Shown here one piece after another: positions 21,859-27,995 of a stretch of DNA of 27,995 bases. Made by a program: the position numbers and the translations under genes. How positions within the stretch are numbered: position 1 is the stretch's first letter; each line of letters begins with the position of its first letter. This stretch comes from Planctomycetota bacterium (GTDB taxonomy: Bacteria; Planctomycetota; Phycisphaerae; WQYP01). Below the pieces are notes generated by a model. The model had not been told where the DNA came from. It did no database searches and was given only the letters and a program-made list of their open reading frames with translations. The stretch is from contig JAJZOA010000172.1 in assembly GCA_021852225.1 (NCBI GenBank), positions 1-27,995 of the forward strand, given 5' to 3'.

Positions 21859-22001
21859 GGAATGGGCGTGGATTTCATCGGGGGCAAGGCTTACCGGAGA
21901 TTGTCACATACGAAATAAGACATTTTGTCATGAAAGGCATTGGATTGTCCGCGGCTGGTTCGTTACACTTGCCATTGGCTTTATACATGGAGAACAGCCT
22001 G

Positions 22002-22487
22002 ATGCTCAAGGAAATACGTGGTTCGCTTAGGGTTTTGCCCAATCAGAAATTTGCCATTGTCACCGCCGAATTTAACAGCCTTATCACAAGTCGGCTGGCG
22101 GCTGCGGCAGTAGATGCATTGCAGCGGCATGGGGCGGCTGATTCACAAATTTTGCAGGTCTGGGTGCCTGGCAGCTTGGAATTGGCCACCGTGGCCCGCC
22201 GTCTGGCCGAAGAGGGCGCATATGCGGCGGTTATCTGCCTTGGCTGTATCATTCGCGGTCAAACTGGCCATTACGACCATGTCGCCGGTCAATCGGCCAG
22301 TCAGATCGCCGCCATTGGCCCGCAAACAGGCGTGCCGGCACTTTTTGGTGTGATCACTGCCGACACTGTCGAACAGGCCATGGACCGCGCCGGGCTTAAA
22401 ATGGGGAATATTGGCTGGGTCTCGGCCTGCAGCGCGATTGAAATGGCCAGCGTCATGGCTGAATTAAAAAAACAATCAGATAAATAA
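22002..22487 (+). CDS. ribH: 6,7-dimethyl-8-ribityllumazine synthase
   Basis: RibH condenses 5-amino-6-ribitylaminouracil with dihydroxybutanone phosphate in the penultimate step of riboflavin synthesis. From ATG 22002 the protein has 161 residues, the family norm. The substrate-binding motifs are present: AEFNSLIT near 22-29, VPGSLELA near 55-62 and CLGCIIRGQTGHYDHV (79-94), which contains the catalytic His at about 90. ATG 22002 follows GGAG by nine bases; ATG 21987 and an upstream frame from 21930 are less likely. No FMN riboswitch core is visible in the roughly 200 bases upstream. The nusB gene follows within 15 bases, a common pairing, so the two are co-transcribed. Confidence 0.95.
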   Translation: MLKEIRGSLRVLPNQKFAIVTAEFNSLITSRLAAAAVDALQRHGAADSQILQVWVPGSLELATVARRLAEEGAYAAVICLGCIIRGQTGHYDHVAGQSASQIAAIGPQTGVPALFGVITADTVEQAMDRAGLKMGNIGWVSACSAIEMASVMAELKKQSDK

Positions 22488-22501
22488 AGGATGTGGTTTC
22501 A

Positions 22502-22957
22502 GTGTCTGTAAAAAAAGTTAATCGAGAGCAATCTGAAGGCAGGCGACTGGCGCTTCAGGTTCTTTTTCAAGCGGATGTACAAGGCCCGGAATTTTTAATT
22601 GAACAACTTCCTCGATTCGTCGCCGAACAAACCACCGATACCCTCGTGCGCCAAATTGCAACACGCTATGCTGGCGGTGCGTGGGACTACCGCGAAACGG
22701 CGGACCGCTGGATCAGCCGCCTGGTGCCGAAGTGGTCGGTTTCACGCATGGCCCCGGTAGACCGCAATGTCATTCGCATGGCACTGTGGGAACTGTCACA
22801 TGTGCCGGAAACGCCACCCAAAGTGGTTCTTGATGAAGCCATCAACATCGCCCGCGAATTCTCCACCCAGGATAGCGCCAGTTTTGTAAATGGGGTATTG
22901 GATGCCGCTTTGAAGGAACATCTGGCCTTAATCGCGCCTGCGGCCGCCAGCGAATAA
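22502..22957 (+). CDS. nusB: Transcription antitermination protein NusB
   Basis: NusB binds the boxA RNA with S10 (NusE) and prevents premature termination, chiefly on rRNA operons. The product has about 151 residues and is all-helical, with family features: RRLALQVLFQADVQ near the start, VDRNVIRMALWEL in the middle, and VVLDEAINIAREFSTQDSASFVNGVLD near the C-terminus. The start is GTG 22502, ten bases after AAAGGA; GTG 22493 is also in frame. It is directly downstream of ribH. Confidence 0.93.
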   Translation: MSVKKVNREQSEGRRLALQVLFQADVQGPEFLIEQLPRFVAEQTTDTLVRQIATRYAGGAWDYRETADRWISRLVPKWSVSRMAPVDRNVIRMALWELSHVPETPPKVVLDEAINIAREFSTQDSASFVNGVLDAALKEHLALIAPAAASE

Positions 22958-22974
22958 CCGCCATGAAAAAAATA

Positions 22975-23018
22975 GGCATGTCGGCCGAATCTGCCGCGGC
23001 ATGCCGGGATCCATTTTT
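22975..23018 (+). terminator. Probable terminator of ribH-nusB
   Basis: GGCATG (22975-22980) pairs with CATGCC (23000-23005), and inside it CGGC pairs with GCCG (22982-22985 with 22993-22996), with small unpaired bases between. A TTTTT run follows at 23014-23018, eight bases after the stem, which is farther than ideal. It lies 17 bases after the nusB stop codon. Confidence 0.5.
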
Positions 23019-23086
23019 ACCGGGTAATATTCATCAACCGGGAAACCGGATCACCTTGCATCTGTAAAACAGGAGGCAGTTTCTCG

Positions 23087-24922
23087 ATGACAAAGGATTC
23101 GTTACCGATGCGCGACCGGAATGCCACAACAGGGCAATCTGGATCAACCACTGAAGGTGTTGGAATTGCTCCATCTCTTGGCCCCGTTCTTTACCGTGAG
23201 GGCATAGGCCCCCATGCGACGCTTCTGGGACCAAGGGTCTACCTTGTCAGTTTGCTGGCGATGCTGCTGGGGGGAATTGGATTCGCGGCCGCTTGGACAT
23301 TAATTAAACTCATTGGGCTGCTTACGAACATCTTCTTTTATGGACGAATCTCCGTTGCCTTCAACAGCCCAACCGATCATTATTTGGGAATCTGGATTAT
23401 CGCCGTACCGGTGGCTGGCGCGTTGATTGTAGGAATCATGGCGCGTTTCGGGTCGCCGGCAATTCGTGGACATGGTATTCCAGAGGCGATGGAATCCATT
23501 CTGCTTAAGGGGAGTTCTATCCCCGCGCGTTTGACCTGGCTTAAACCTCTGTCGGCTGCCATCAGTATTGGTACCGGCGGCCCTTTTGGAGCGGAAGGTC
23601 CGATTATCGCCACTGGCGGCGCTTTTGGTTCATTGCTGGGACAGCTTTTTAGTTCCACCGCCGATGAAAGAAAAGTCCTGCTGGCCGCCGGTGCCGCGGC
23701 GGGTATGTCAGCCACGTTCGGATCCCCGGTAGCCGCGGTCTTACTGGCCGTCGAACTGCTTCTGTTTGAATTTCGCGCCCGATCTATCATACCTGTCGCC
23801 ATTGCCAGTTCTGCCGCCGCCGGATTGCGTCTGCTGGTGTTTGGATCGCAACCGGTATTTCCTATGCACGCATTTTCCTCGCCCCGACCCTGCGCGTTGC
23901 TGATTTACGCGGCGATTGGAGTCGCCGCGGGAATTCTCGCGGCCGGGGTCAGTCGTGCGGTATATATGGTTGAAGACGGCTTTGAAAAACATTGTCGGCT
24001 GCACTGGATGTGGTGGCCGGCCATTGCTGCCGTTGCCGTCGGAGTCTGCGGATACTTAGATCCGCAGGTGCTTGGCGTAGGGTATAACCACATAGATCAG
24101 GTTTTGTCGGGAACCATGGCGGTGGGGGGGCTTTTTACGCTGCTGATACTCAAATGGTTAGCTTGGACGGCGTCACTTGGTTCAGGAACATCCGGCGGAA
24201 CTTTGGCACCCCTATTTACCATCGGCAGTTCTTGCGGTGCGCTGCTGGGGAGCGCGGCCATGTATCTGTTCCCCCATGCGGGTGTCAATGTGCGCGTCGC
24301 GGCGCTGGTGGGAATGGCCGCTCTGTTCACCGGTGCTTCGCGGGCGATTCTCACTTCAATTGTGTTTGCATTTGAAACCACGCTTCAGCCTCATGGCCTG
24401 CTGCCCCTGCTGACCGGCTGCACCATGGCGTTCATAGTTTCCTGCCTGCTGATGCGGGATACCATCATGACCGAAAAGATCGCCCGCCGAGGGCTCCGCG
24501 TCAGCGGTGAATTTGCGATTGATTTTCTGGACCGGCTGTTTGTGCGCGATGCGGCGAATTTCGATCCGGTTTGTCTGCTAGCGGATAAAACCGTCGCAGA
24601 AATTCATCGCGACATCCTTGACCATCAATCCGCGCCGCGCCATCATGGTTTCCCCGTCATTGACTCGGCGGGAGAACTGATTGGCTTTTTGACCACGCGC
24701 GAATTGCTGCGACCGGGCCTGTCGGCGGCGATGCGCATTCACGAAGTCATTGATCACCCGGCCGTTACCATTTATCCCGAATGCCCGTTGCGCATGGCAG
24801 ACGAATTGATGGCGCGGCATAAAATCGGCCGGCTTGTGGTGGTGGAAAAGAAGCAACCCAAACGGGTTGTCGGTATCATCAGTCGTGCGGATTTGCTGTC
24901 CGCCCACCGCCGCAGCGGGTAA
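23087..24922 (+). CDS. ClC-family chloride channel/transporter with C-terminal CBS domains
   Basis: The 611-residue membrane protein has the ClC fold (about residues 50-460) followed by a pair of CBS domains (about 490-605, HHGFPVIDSAGELIGFLTTR and RLVVVEKKQPKRVVGIISRA), which often bind adenine nucleotides. The anion-pathway motifs are GHGIPEA (128-134), GPFGAEGPI (165-173), with gating Glu170, and GSGTSGGTLAPLF in the second half. The Ser of the usual GSGIP is His here. The second, proton-relay glutamate of ClC-ec1 (EE in its helix) is not conserved: this protein reads AVELLLFEF (221-229). It may therefore work as a channel or an atypical exchanger. ATG 23087 follows AGGAGG by ten bases. 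The ftsY gene starts 40 bases later. Confidence 0.92.
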   Translation: MTKDSLPMRDRNATTGQSGSTTEGVGIAPSLGPVLYREGIGPHATLLGPRVYLVSLLAMLLGGIGFAAAWTLIKLIGLLTNIFFYGRISVAFNSPTDHYLGIWIIAVPVAGALIVGIMARFGSPAIRGHGIPEAMESILLKGSSIPARLTWLKPLSAAISIGTGGPFGAEGPIIATGGAFGSLLGQLFSSTADERKVLLAAGAAAGMSATFGSPVAAVLLAVELLLFEFRARSIIPVAIASSAAAGLRLLVFGSQPVFPMHAFSSPRPCALLIYAAIGVAAGILAAGVSRAVYMVEDGFEKHCRLHWMWWPAIAAVAVGVCGYLDPQVLGVGYNHIDQVLSGTMAVGGLFTLLILKWLAWTASLGSGTSGGTLAPLFTIGSSCGALLGSAAMYLFPHAGVNVRVAALVGMAALFTGASRAILTSIVFAFETTLQPHGLLPLLTGCTMAFIVSCLLMRDTIMTEKIARRGLRVSGEFAIDFLDRLFVRDAANFDPVCLLADKTVAEIHRDILDHQSAPRHHGFPVIDSAGELIGFLTTRELLRPGLSAAMRIHEVIDHPAVTIYPECPLRMADELMARHKIGRLVVVEKKQPKRVVGIISRADLLSAHRRSG

Positions 24923-24962
24923 AGCCGGCGTAAGGTGTTGAACTTTCCAGGGAATCAGGTGC

Positions 24963-25919
24963 ATGGCGTTTGGATTTTTAGGCAAGGTGATTGGACAGGG
25001 GCTGGAAAAGCTGCGGACCGGCCTGGACCGCACACGTGAAGCGTTTGTTGGATCGCTTCGCTCCTTACTTCGCGGCCGGACCCTGGACCAGCAACTGCTG
25101 ACTGAATTACGCCAGCGGCTTTTATTGGCTGATCTGGGCGTAGCCGCCACCGACAAGATTATGACGGATCTAAACGCCGCCTGGAAAGATGGGCGGATTG
25201 CCAGTGGTGATGATGTTCTGGAATTTCTAAAGGCTGAAATGAAAGCCTATTGGCCCGTGGAAAGCCGCGAACTTAACTTCGCCGCCGAAGGTCCAACCGT
25301 GATTCTGGTAACGGGCATAAATGGAGCGGGCAAAACCACCAGCATTGCCAAACTTGGTCAATATTTGAAATCCCGTAATAAAACGGTGATGGTTGCCGCC
25401 TGTGATACCTTCCGCGCTGCCGCCGTGGATCAACTTACCATCTGGGCGGGACGCATTGGTGTGGACATTGTGAAGCATCAGATGGGGTCCGACCCGGCTG
25501 CCGTTGCTTTTGACGCCTGCCACGCGGCCAAAGCCCGCCATATCGACGTATTAATTGTGGACACGGCGGGGCGGCTGCATACCCAAGACAATCTGATGCG
25601 TGAACTGGAAAAAATTCGCCGCGTGATCGGCAAAAGTATCCCCAATGCCCCCCATGAATCTTTGCTGGTTTTGGATGCCACCATCGGCCAGAATGCCATT
25701 CGGCAGGCGGTTGAATTTAAAAAAGTGGTGGACCTTACCGGCATATTCCTGGCCAAGCTTGATGGCACTGCCAAGGGCGGCATCGTCGTGGCAATCCGAC
25801 ACCAGTTGGGATTGCCGGTAAAATTCGTCGGCTTGGGCGAACAGCCGGATGATATCGCCGCATTTTCACCTGATGATTTTGTTGAAGCGCTATTCGCTGA
25901 AACGCAGGCGGCCGGTTAA
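24963..25919 (+). CDS. ftsY: Signal recognition particle receptor FtsY
   Basis: FtsY is the SRP receptor GTPase that docks ribosomes making membrane proteins to SecYEG. The 318-residue product comprises only the N and G domains, without the long acidic A domain of E. coli, as in many phyla. The short amphipathic start (MAFGFLGKVIGQGLEKLRTG) could contact the membrane. G-domain motifs are the P-loop TGINGAGKTT (about 117-126), DTFRAAAVDQL (148-158), DTAGR (200-204) and AKLDGTAKGG (264-273). The SRP-GTPase insertion box is the DTFRAAA region. The ribosome site is weak (AGG before ATG 24963). It is downstream of the ClC gene, probably by read-through, and convergent with nuoI. Confidence 0.96.
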   Translation: MAFGFLGKVIGQGLEKLRTGLDRTREAFVGSLRSLLRGRTLDQQLLTELRQRLLLADLGVAATDKIMTDLNAAWKDGRIASGDDVLEFLKAEMKAYWPVESRELNFAAEGPTVILVTGINGAGKTTSIAKLGQYLKSRNKTVMVAACDTFRAAAVDQLTIWAGRIGVDIVKHQMGSDPAAVAFDACHAAKARHIDVLIVDTAGRLHTQDNLMRELEKIRRVIGKSIPNAPHESLLVLDATIGQNAIRQAVEFKKVVDLTGIFLAKLDGTAKGGIVVAIRHQLGLPVKFVGLGEQPDDIAAFSPDDFVEALFAETQAAG

Positions 25920-25950
25920 GCCCAATGAGAGCCGCCAAAGGCTGCTGCGG

Positions 25951-25970
25951 CCCGTCCCGGTCTGGGCGGG
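25951..25970. terminator. Hairpin between convergent ftsY and nuoI
   Basis: CCCGTCC (25951-25957) pairs with GGGCGGG (25964-25970), one G-T pair, around loop CGGTCT. It sits in the 58-base gap between two convergent stop codons and could end transcripts from both sides. There is no T-run on either strand. Confidence 0.35.
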
Positions 25971-25977
25971 GGGTAAC

Positions 25978-26517
25978 TTACATAGGCCGGCGTTCAATCG
26001 TTTGATCGTAAATCGCCAGCAGTTTTTCCTTGTCGAAAATCATTTCTTCACGGGTCAAGCCGACAATATCATATTCGTAGGTAAGTTCAATGGCGTCCAC
26101 CGGACAGGCTTCTTCGCACATGCCGCAGTAGATGCAGCGAAGCTCATCAATGTCGAATTTAATCGGATATTTTTCACGGTCCGGCCAGCTTTGAGGTGCC
26201 GCGTCTCCAACAATATGAATGCAATGTGCCGGACAGGCGGTGGCGCACATATAGCAGGCGACGCACTTCACGCGGCCCTGTTCATCACGATTCAGGCGGT
26301 GCACGCCCCGATAGCGTTGCACGTCCATGCCTCTTTCCAGCACCGGCAGATTTTCGCGACGTTCTTCCGGGTATTGCATGGTGCGAACATGTCCGCCAAC
26401 GGACTTGAACAAGTGCGTGATGGTGGTACCAAGGCCCGCAAGAACCGCGGGCAAAAACATGTTTTCGCTGGCGTTAAGCCGCGGCGGTTGCAGTTCAATT
26501 ACATCTTCCGGCTTCAT
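25978..26517 (-). CDS. nuoI: NADH-quinone oxidoreductase subunit I (NuoI), 2x[4Fe-4S] protein
   Basis: NuoI carries clusters N6a and N6b that pass electrons toward quinone in the peripheral arm of complex I. The 179-residue protein has the two ferredoxin motifs CVACYMCATACP (Cys85, 88, 91, 95) and CIYCGMCEEACP (Cys128, 131, 134, 138). An N-terminal helix (FLPAVLAGLGTTITHLFK) is followed by YPEERRENLPVLERGMDVQR, typical of NuoI and distinguishing it from plain ferredoxins. ATG 26517 follows GAAAGGG by five bases; the longer frame to 26601 would include the promoter. No other nuo gene is adjacent: ftsY converges from one side and the other side is intergenic. The gene is thus detached from its usual cluster. 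Confidence 0.93.
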   Translation of the reverse strand: MKPEDVIELQPPRLNASENMFLPAVLAGLGTTITHLFKSVGGHVRTMQYPEERRENLPVLERGMDVQRYRGVHRLNRDEQGRVKCVACYMCATACPAHCIHIVGDAAPQSWPDREKYPIKFDIDELRCIYCGMCEEACPVDAIELTYEYDIVGLTREEMIFDKEKLLAIYDQTIERRPM

Positions 26518-26564
26518 GAAAGCCCTTTCATGCACAAAAAGGTCCAACCCTCTATTAAGCCAGA

Positions 26565-26594
26565 ATAATAAGCGCTCCGGGGCGGTAATGCCAG
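26565..26594 (-). promoter_or_regulatory. Candidate promoter of nuoI
   Basis: On the minus strand CTGGCA (26594-26589) and TATTAT (26570-26565) are 18 bases apart. The leader would be about 40 bases long. Confidence 0.4.
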
Positions 26595-26751
26595 AGTACA
26601 ATCAAAAACTGGCCGGAACGGGATACGATTCGCCCTTGATTGAATGGTTCGGCAACCCGCCGATCCAGCCACGGAATTTCACCCGATCGGTTTCCCGCTT
26701 GACCGGTCCGCGCCGACATAATCGGGCAAGGCAATTTGGGGATCGAAACAG

Positions 26752-26787
26752 TCCGGGTTAGAAACCAAACCCGGATCGCGGTACAAT
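26752..26787 (+). promoter_or_regulatory. Palindrome overlapping the promoter of the secreted-protein gene
   Basis: TCCGGGTT (26752-26759) and AACCCGGA (26768-26775) are exact reverse complements around an 8-base spacer. A -10-like TACAAT lies at 26782-26787, and its -35 position (TTAGAA, 26758-26763) falls inside the palindrome. A protein bound there would block or replace -35 contacts. Confidence 0.45.
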
Positions 26788-26822
26788 TCCTCCATTGCCG
26801 GTCGGCAAAAGGAAGTTGTGCT

Positions 26823-27995
26823 ATGAAAACGATCTGTCATTTGGCCCTCGGACTATTGGTGCTATGTGCTGTCAGCTTAATCTTCGTTCCGGTTTCCCGC
26901 GGTGGCACGGTCGCGCCGGCTGCGCCGCTGCCGCAGTTGATACAGCAGTTGGCTGATCCATCTTATGCGGTACGATTTCATGCACAGCAAAAACTGGTGG
27001 ATGCTGGTGCGCAGGCAGTGCCCGCTCTGAAGGCGGCTTTATTGGCGGCCCAATCGCCAATACTGCGGCGGCGCATCCGACGAGTGATTTTTCAAATCGA
27101 TTACCAGGCCATACGCCGGGGCACGCTTGTTTCGCTTGTGGTGAATCATCAGACTGTGCCTCAGATTATAAAAAGGATTCAGAACGCAGTCGGTCCGGAA
27201 TTTCATATCAAGCTTGGTACAACGGTCCCGGCGCTTTCGACCAGGCGGTTCTCATTCGATTTCCGCCACCAGCCGGTGCTGGAGGTGCTGCATGAAATGG
27301 CGGAAAAAGCCGGACTGCTGATGGCGGATCCGGAACACGTGCCGGGAACTGTCCTTCTTTTTTCTGCATTGCACGACGATGCTCTGCGGGTTAGCCCGCG
27401 GGATCCATTTCAGTGTGATGGAGCTTTTCTAATCAGTGCCCGCACGGCGATCGTGCCCCGCGCGCTCGGTGCCCCGGCCAGCGGCCCGGCGGGGCGGCAT
27501 CTGACGGTGTATCTGACCTTGTTGGCAGAACCGGGTGCCCACCTTGCGGGTTTTCCATCGCCCCCGGCGATTACCGCCGCCGTGGATGACCGTGGTCGAG
27601 GGCGCGCCTGGCCGTTCAGCCATCCGTGGCCGAATGCATTTTATTCCACCGCCGACGAATTGTTTGAATTTCAGCGACCGATCCGTCAATGGCCGGACCA
27701 TGCGACGTTATTGCGGGAGGTTCGCGGCGGTATGCCGGTTCGCGTGTATGTCACCGCTGCCGACGTGGTATTTTCACAGCCGTTTGCGGGTGGCCGTGCG
27801 CTGGTTCGCCACGTCCGGCTTCGGCTTGGCCGAATGTATGCACAAGATAACATGTATTTGGTTCGTTTGCATTATCATGTACCGCGCGATGGTAACACAC
27901 CGCTTCTTTCCGCTTCGGCGCAGGCTGTTGTCGATTCCTTTAATCCAATGAATTATCCGGTTTTAACCGATGCGGCAGGACGCTCCTTCACACTG
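26823..27995 (+). CDS. Secreted protein with HEAT-like N-terminal repeat, unknown function (runs off the right edge)
   Basis: The 391 codons visible form one open frame that continues past the window. ATG 26823 lies eight bases after AAGGAAG. A Sec-type signal peptide (MKTICHLALGLLVLCAVSLI, then VPVSRGG) is followed by about 55 residues that look like HEAT repeats (QLIQQLADPSYAVRFHAQQK, then AGAQAVPALKAALL), a common planctomycete arrangement. Residues about 105-390 are beta-rich, with no motif I recognise; the stretch near 110-170 (QTVPQIIKRIQNAVGPEFHI, then QPVLEVLHEMAEKAGL) has the rhythm of secretin/TonB short N-terminal (STN-like) repeats. The product is extracytoplasmic. No function is assigned. 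The region is richer in Arg and Pro than its neighbours. Confidence 0.7.
   Translation, partial: MKTICHLALGLLVLCAVSLIFVPVSRGGTVAPAAPLPQLIQQLADPSYAVRFHAQQKLVDAGAQAVPALKAALLAAQSPILRRRIRRVIFQIDYQAIRRGTLVSLVVNHQTVPQIIKRIQNAVGPEFHIKLGTTVPALSTRRFSFDFRHQPVLEVLHEMAEKAGLLMADPEHVPGTVLLFSALHDDALRVSPRDPFQCDGAFLISARTAIVPRALGAPASGPAGRHLTVYLTLLAEPGAHLAGFPSPPAITAAVDDRGRGRAWPFSHPWPNAFYSTADELFEFQRPIRQWPDHATLLREVRGGMPVRVYVTAADVVFSQPFAGGRALVRHVRLRLGRMYAQDNMYLVRLHYHVPRDGNTPLLSASAQAVVDSFNPMNYPVLTDAAGRSFTL

Larger units (their letters stand above)
26518..26822. other. Divergent intergenic region between nuoI and the secreted-protein gene
   Basis: No gene is seen in these 305 bases. They hold a minus-strand promoter for nuoI near 26565-26594 and a plus-strand promoter with an overlapping palindrome near 26752-26787. 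The middle (about 26600-26750) shows nothing I can name. Confidence 0.5.

Noticed and set aside
21797..22001. Possible FMN riboswitch upstream of ribH
   Set aside because: None of the conserved RFN element blocks is present; only a simple hairpin at 21835-21858 is seen.
25849..26568. 239-codon open frame on the plus strand opposite nuoI
   Set aside because: It is the antisense shadow of a gene with intact 4Fe-4S motifs; it overlaps the ftsY end and encodes nothing recognisable.
1..27995. CRISPR array, insertion sequence or prophage
   Set aside because: No spaced direct-repeat series, terminal inverted repeats with a transposase, integrase or phage structural gene was seen.

Overview
The window reads as a stretch of chromosome from a free-living Gram-negative-type bacterium of moderately high GC, most likely a planctomycete of the Phycisphaerae or a close relative. 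That placement is inference from protein character: a System II cytochrome c assembly pair (ResB/CcsA), a TPR protein ending in a YggX-like domain, a LysM protein with an L,D-transpeptidase-like tail, a Tat-exported GH116 glycosidase, and housekeeping genes scattered singly or in pairs. I see no rRNA, tRNA, CRISPR array, insertion sequence or phage gene.

Layout. 1-511 (-) is the N-terminal part of an MFS transporter cut by the window edge. 878-2699 (+) holds trpB and a small lipoprotein. 3057-3720 (+) is rpsD with a structured leader and a clear terminator. 3853-4833 (+) is a flippase-like membrane protein. 5009-9449 (-) holds rsmB and a large GH116 glycosidase. 9636-12034 (+) holds a TPR-YggX protein, greA and a TonB-C protein. 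12098-13725 (-) holds a LysM/degenerate L,D-transpeptidase protein and 5-formyl-THF cyclo-ligase. 14058-18990 (-) holds a UreF-like protein downstream of ccsA and resB. 19428-21796 (+) is a PhoB/PhoR-type two-component pair. 22002-22957 (+) is ribH-nusB. 23087-25919 (+) is a ClC chloride transporter and ftsY. 25978-26517 (-) is a stand-alone nuoI. 26823-27995 (+) is a secreted protein cut by the right edge.

How the parts fit. Most genes are core functions: translation, transcription, RNA methylation, folate, riboflavin, tryptophan, protein targeting and respiration. The most information-rich non-coding stretch is the divergent region 18991-19427. It carries a perfect CRP-type palindrome placed about 42 bp upstream of a predicted resB start site, a potential multi-branched RNA fold, and three 11-nt-period direct repeats like PhoB operators in front of the response regulator gene. 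The main protein oddities are the TPR-YggX fusion with two Cys-x-x-Cys pairs, an L,D-transpeptidase-like domain that has lost its catalytic Cys and His, and a UreF-like protein with no urease genes around it.

No obviously new multi-gene system is visible. The leads are at the level of single proteins and regulatory sites. All functional names rest on recognising motifs by eye; no database search was run.
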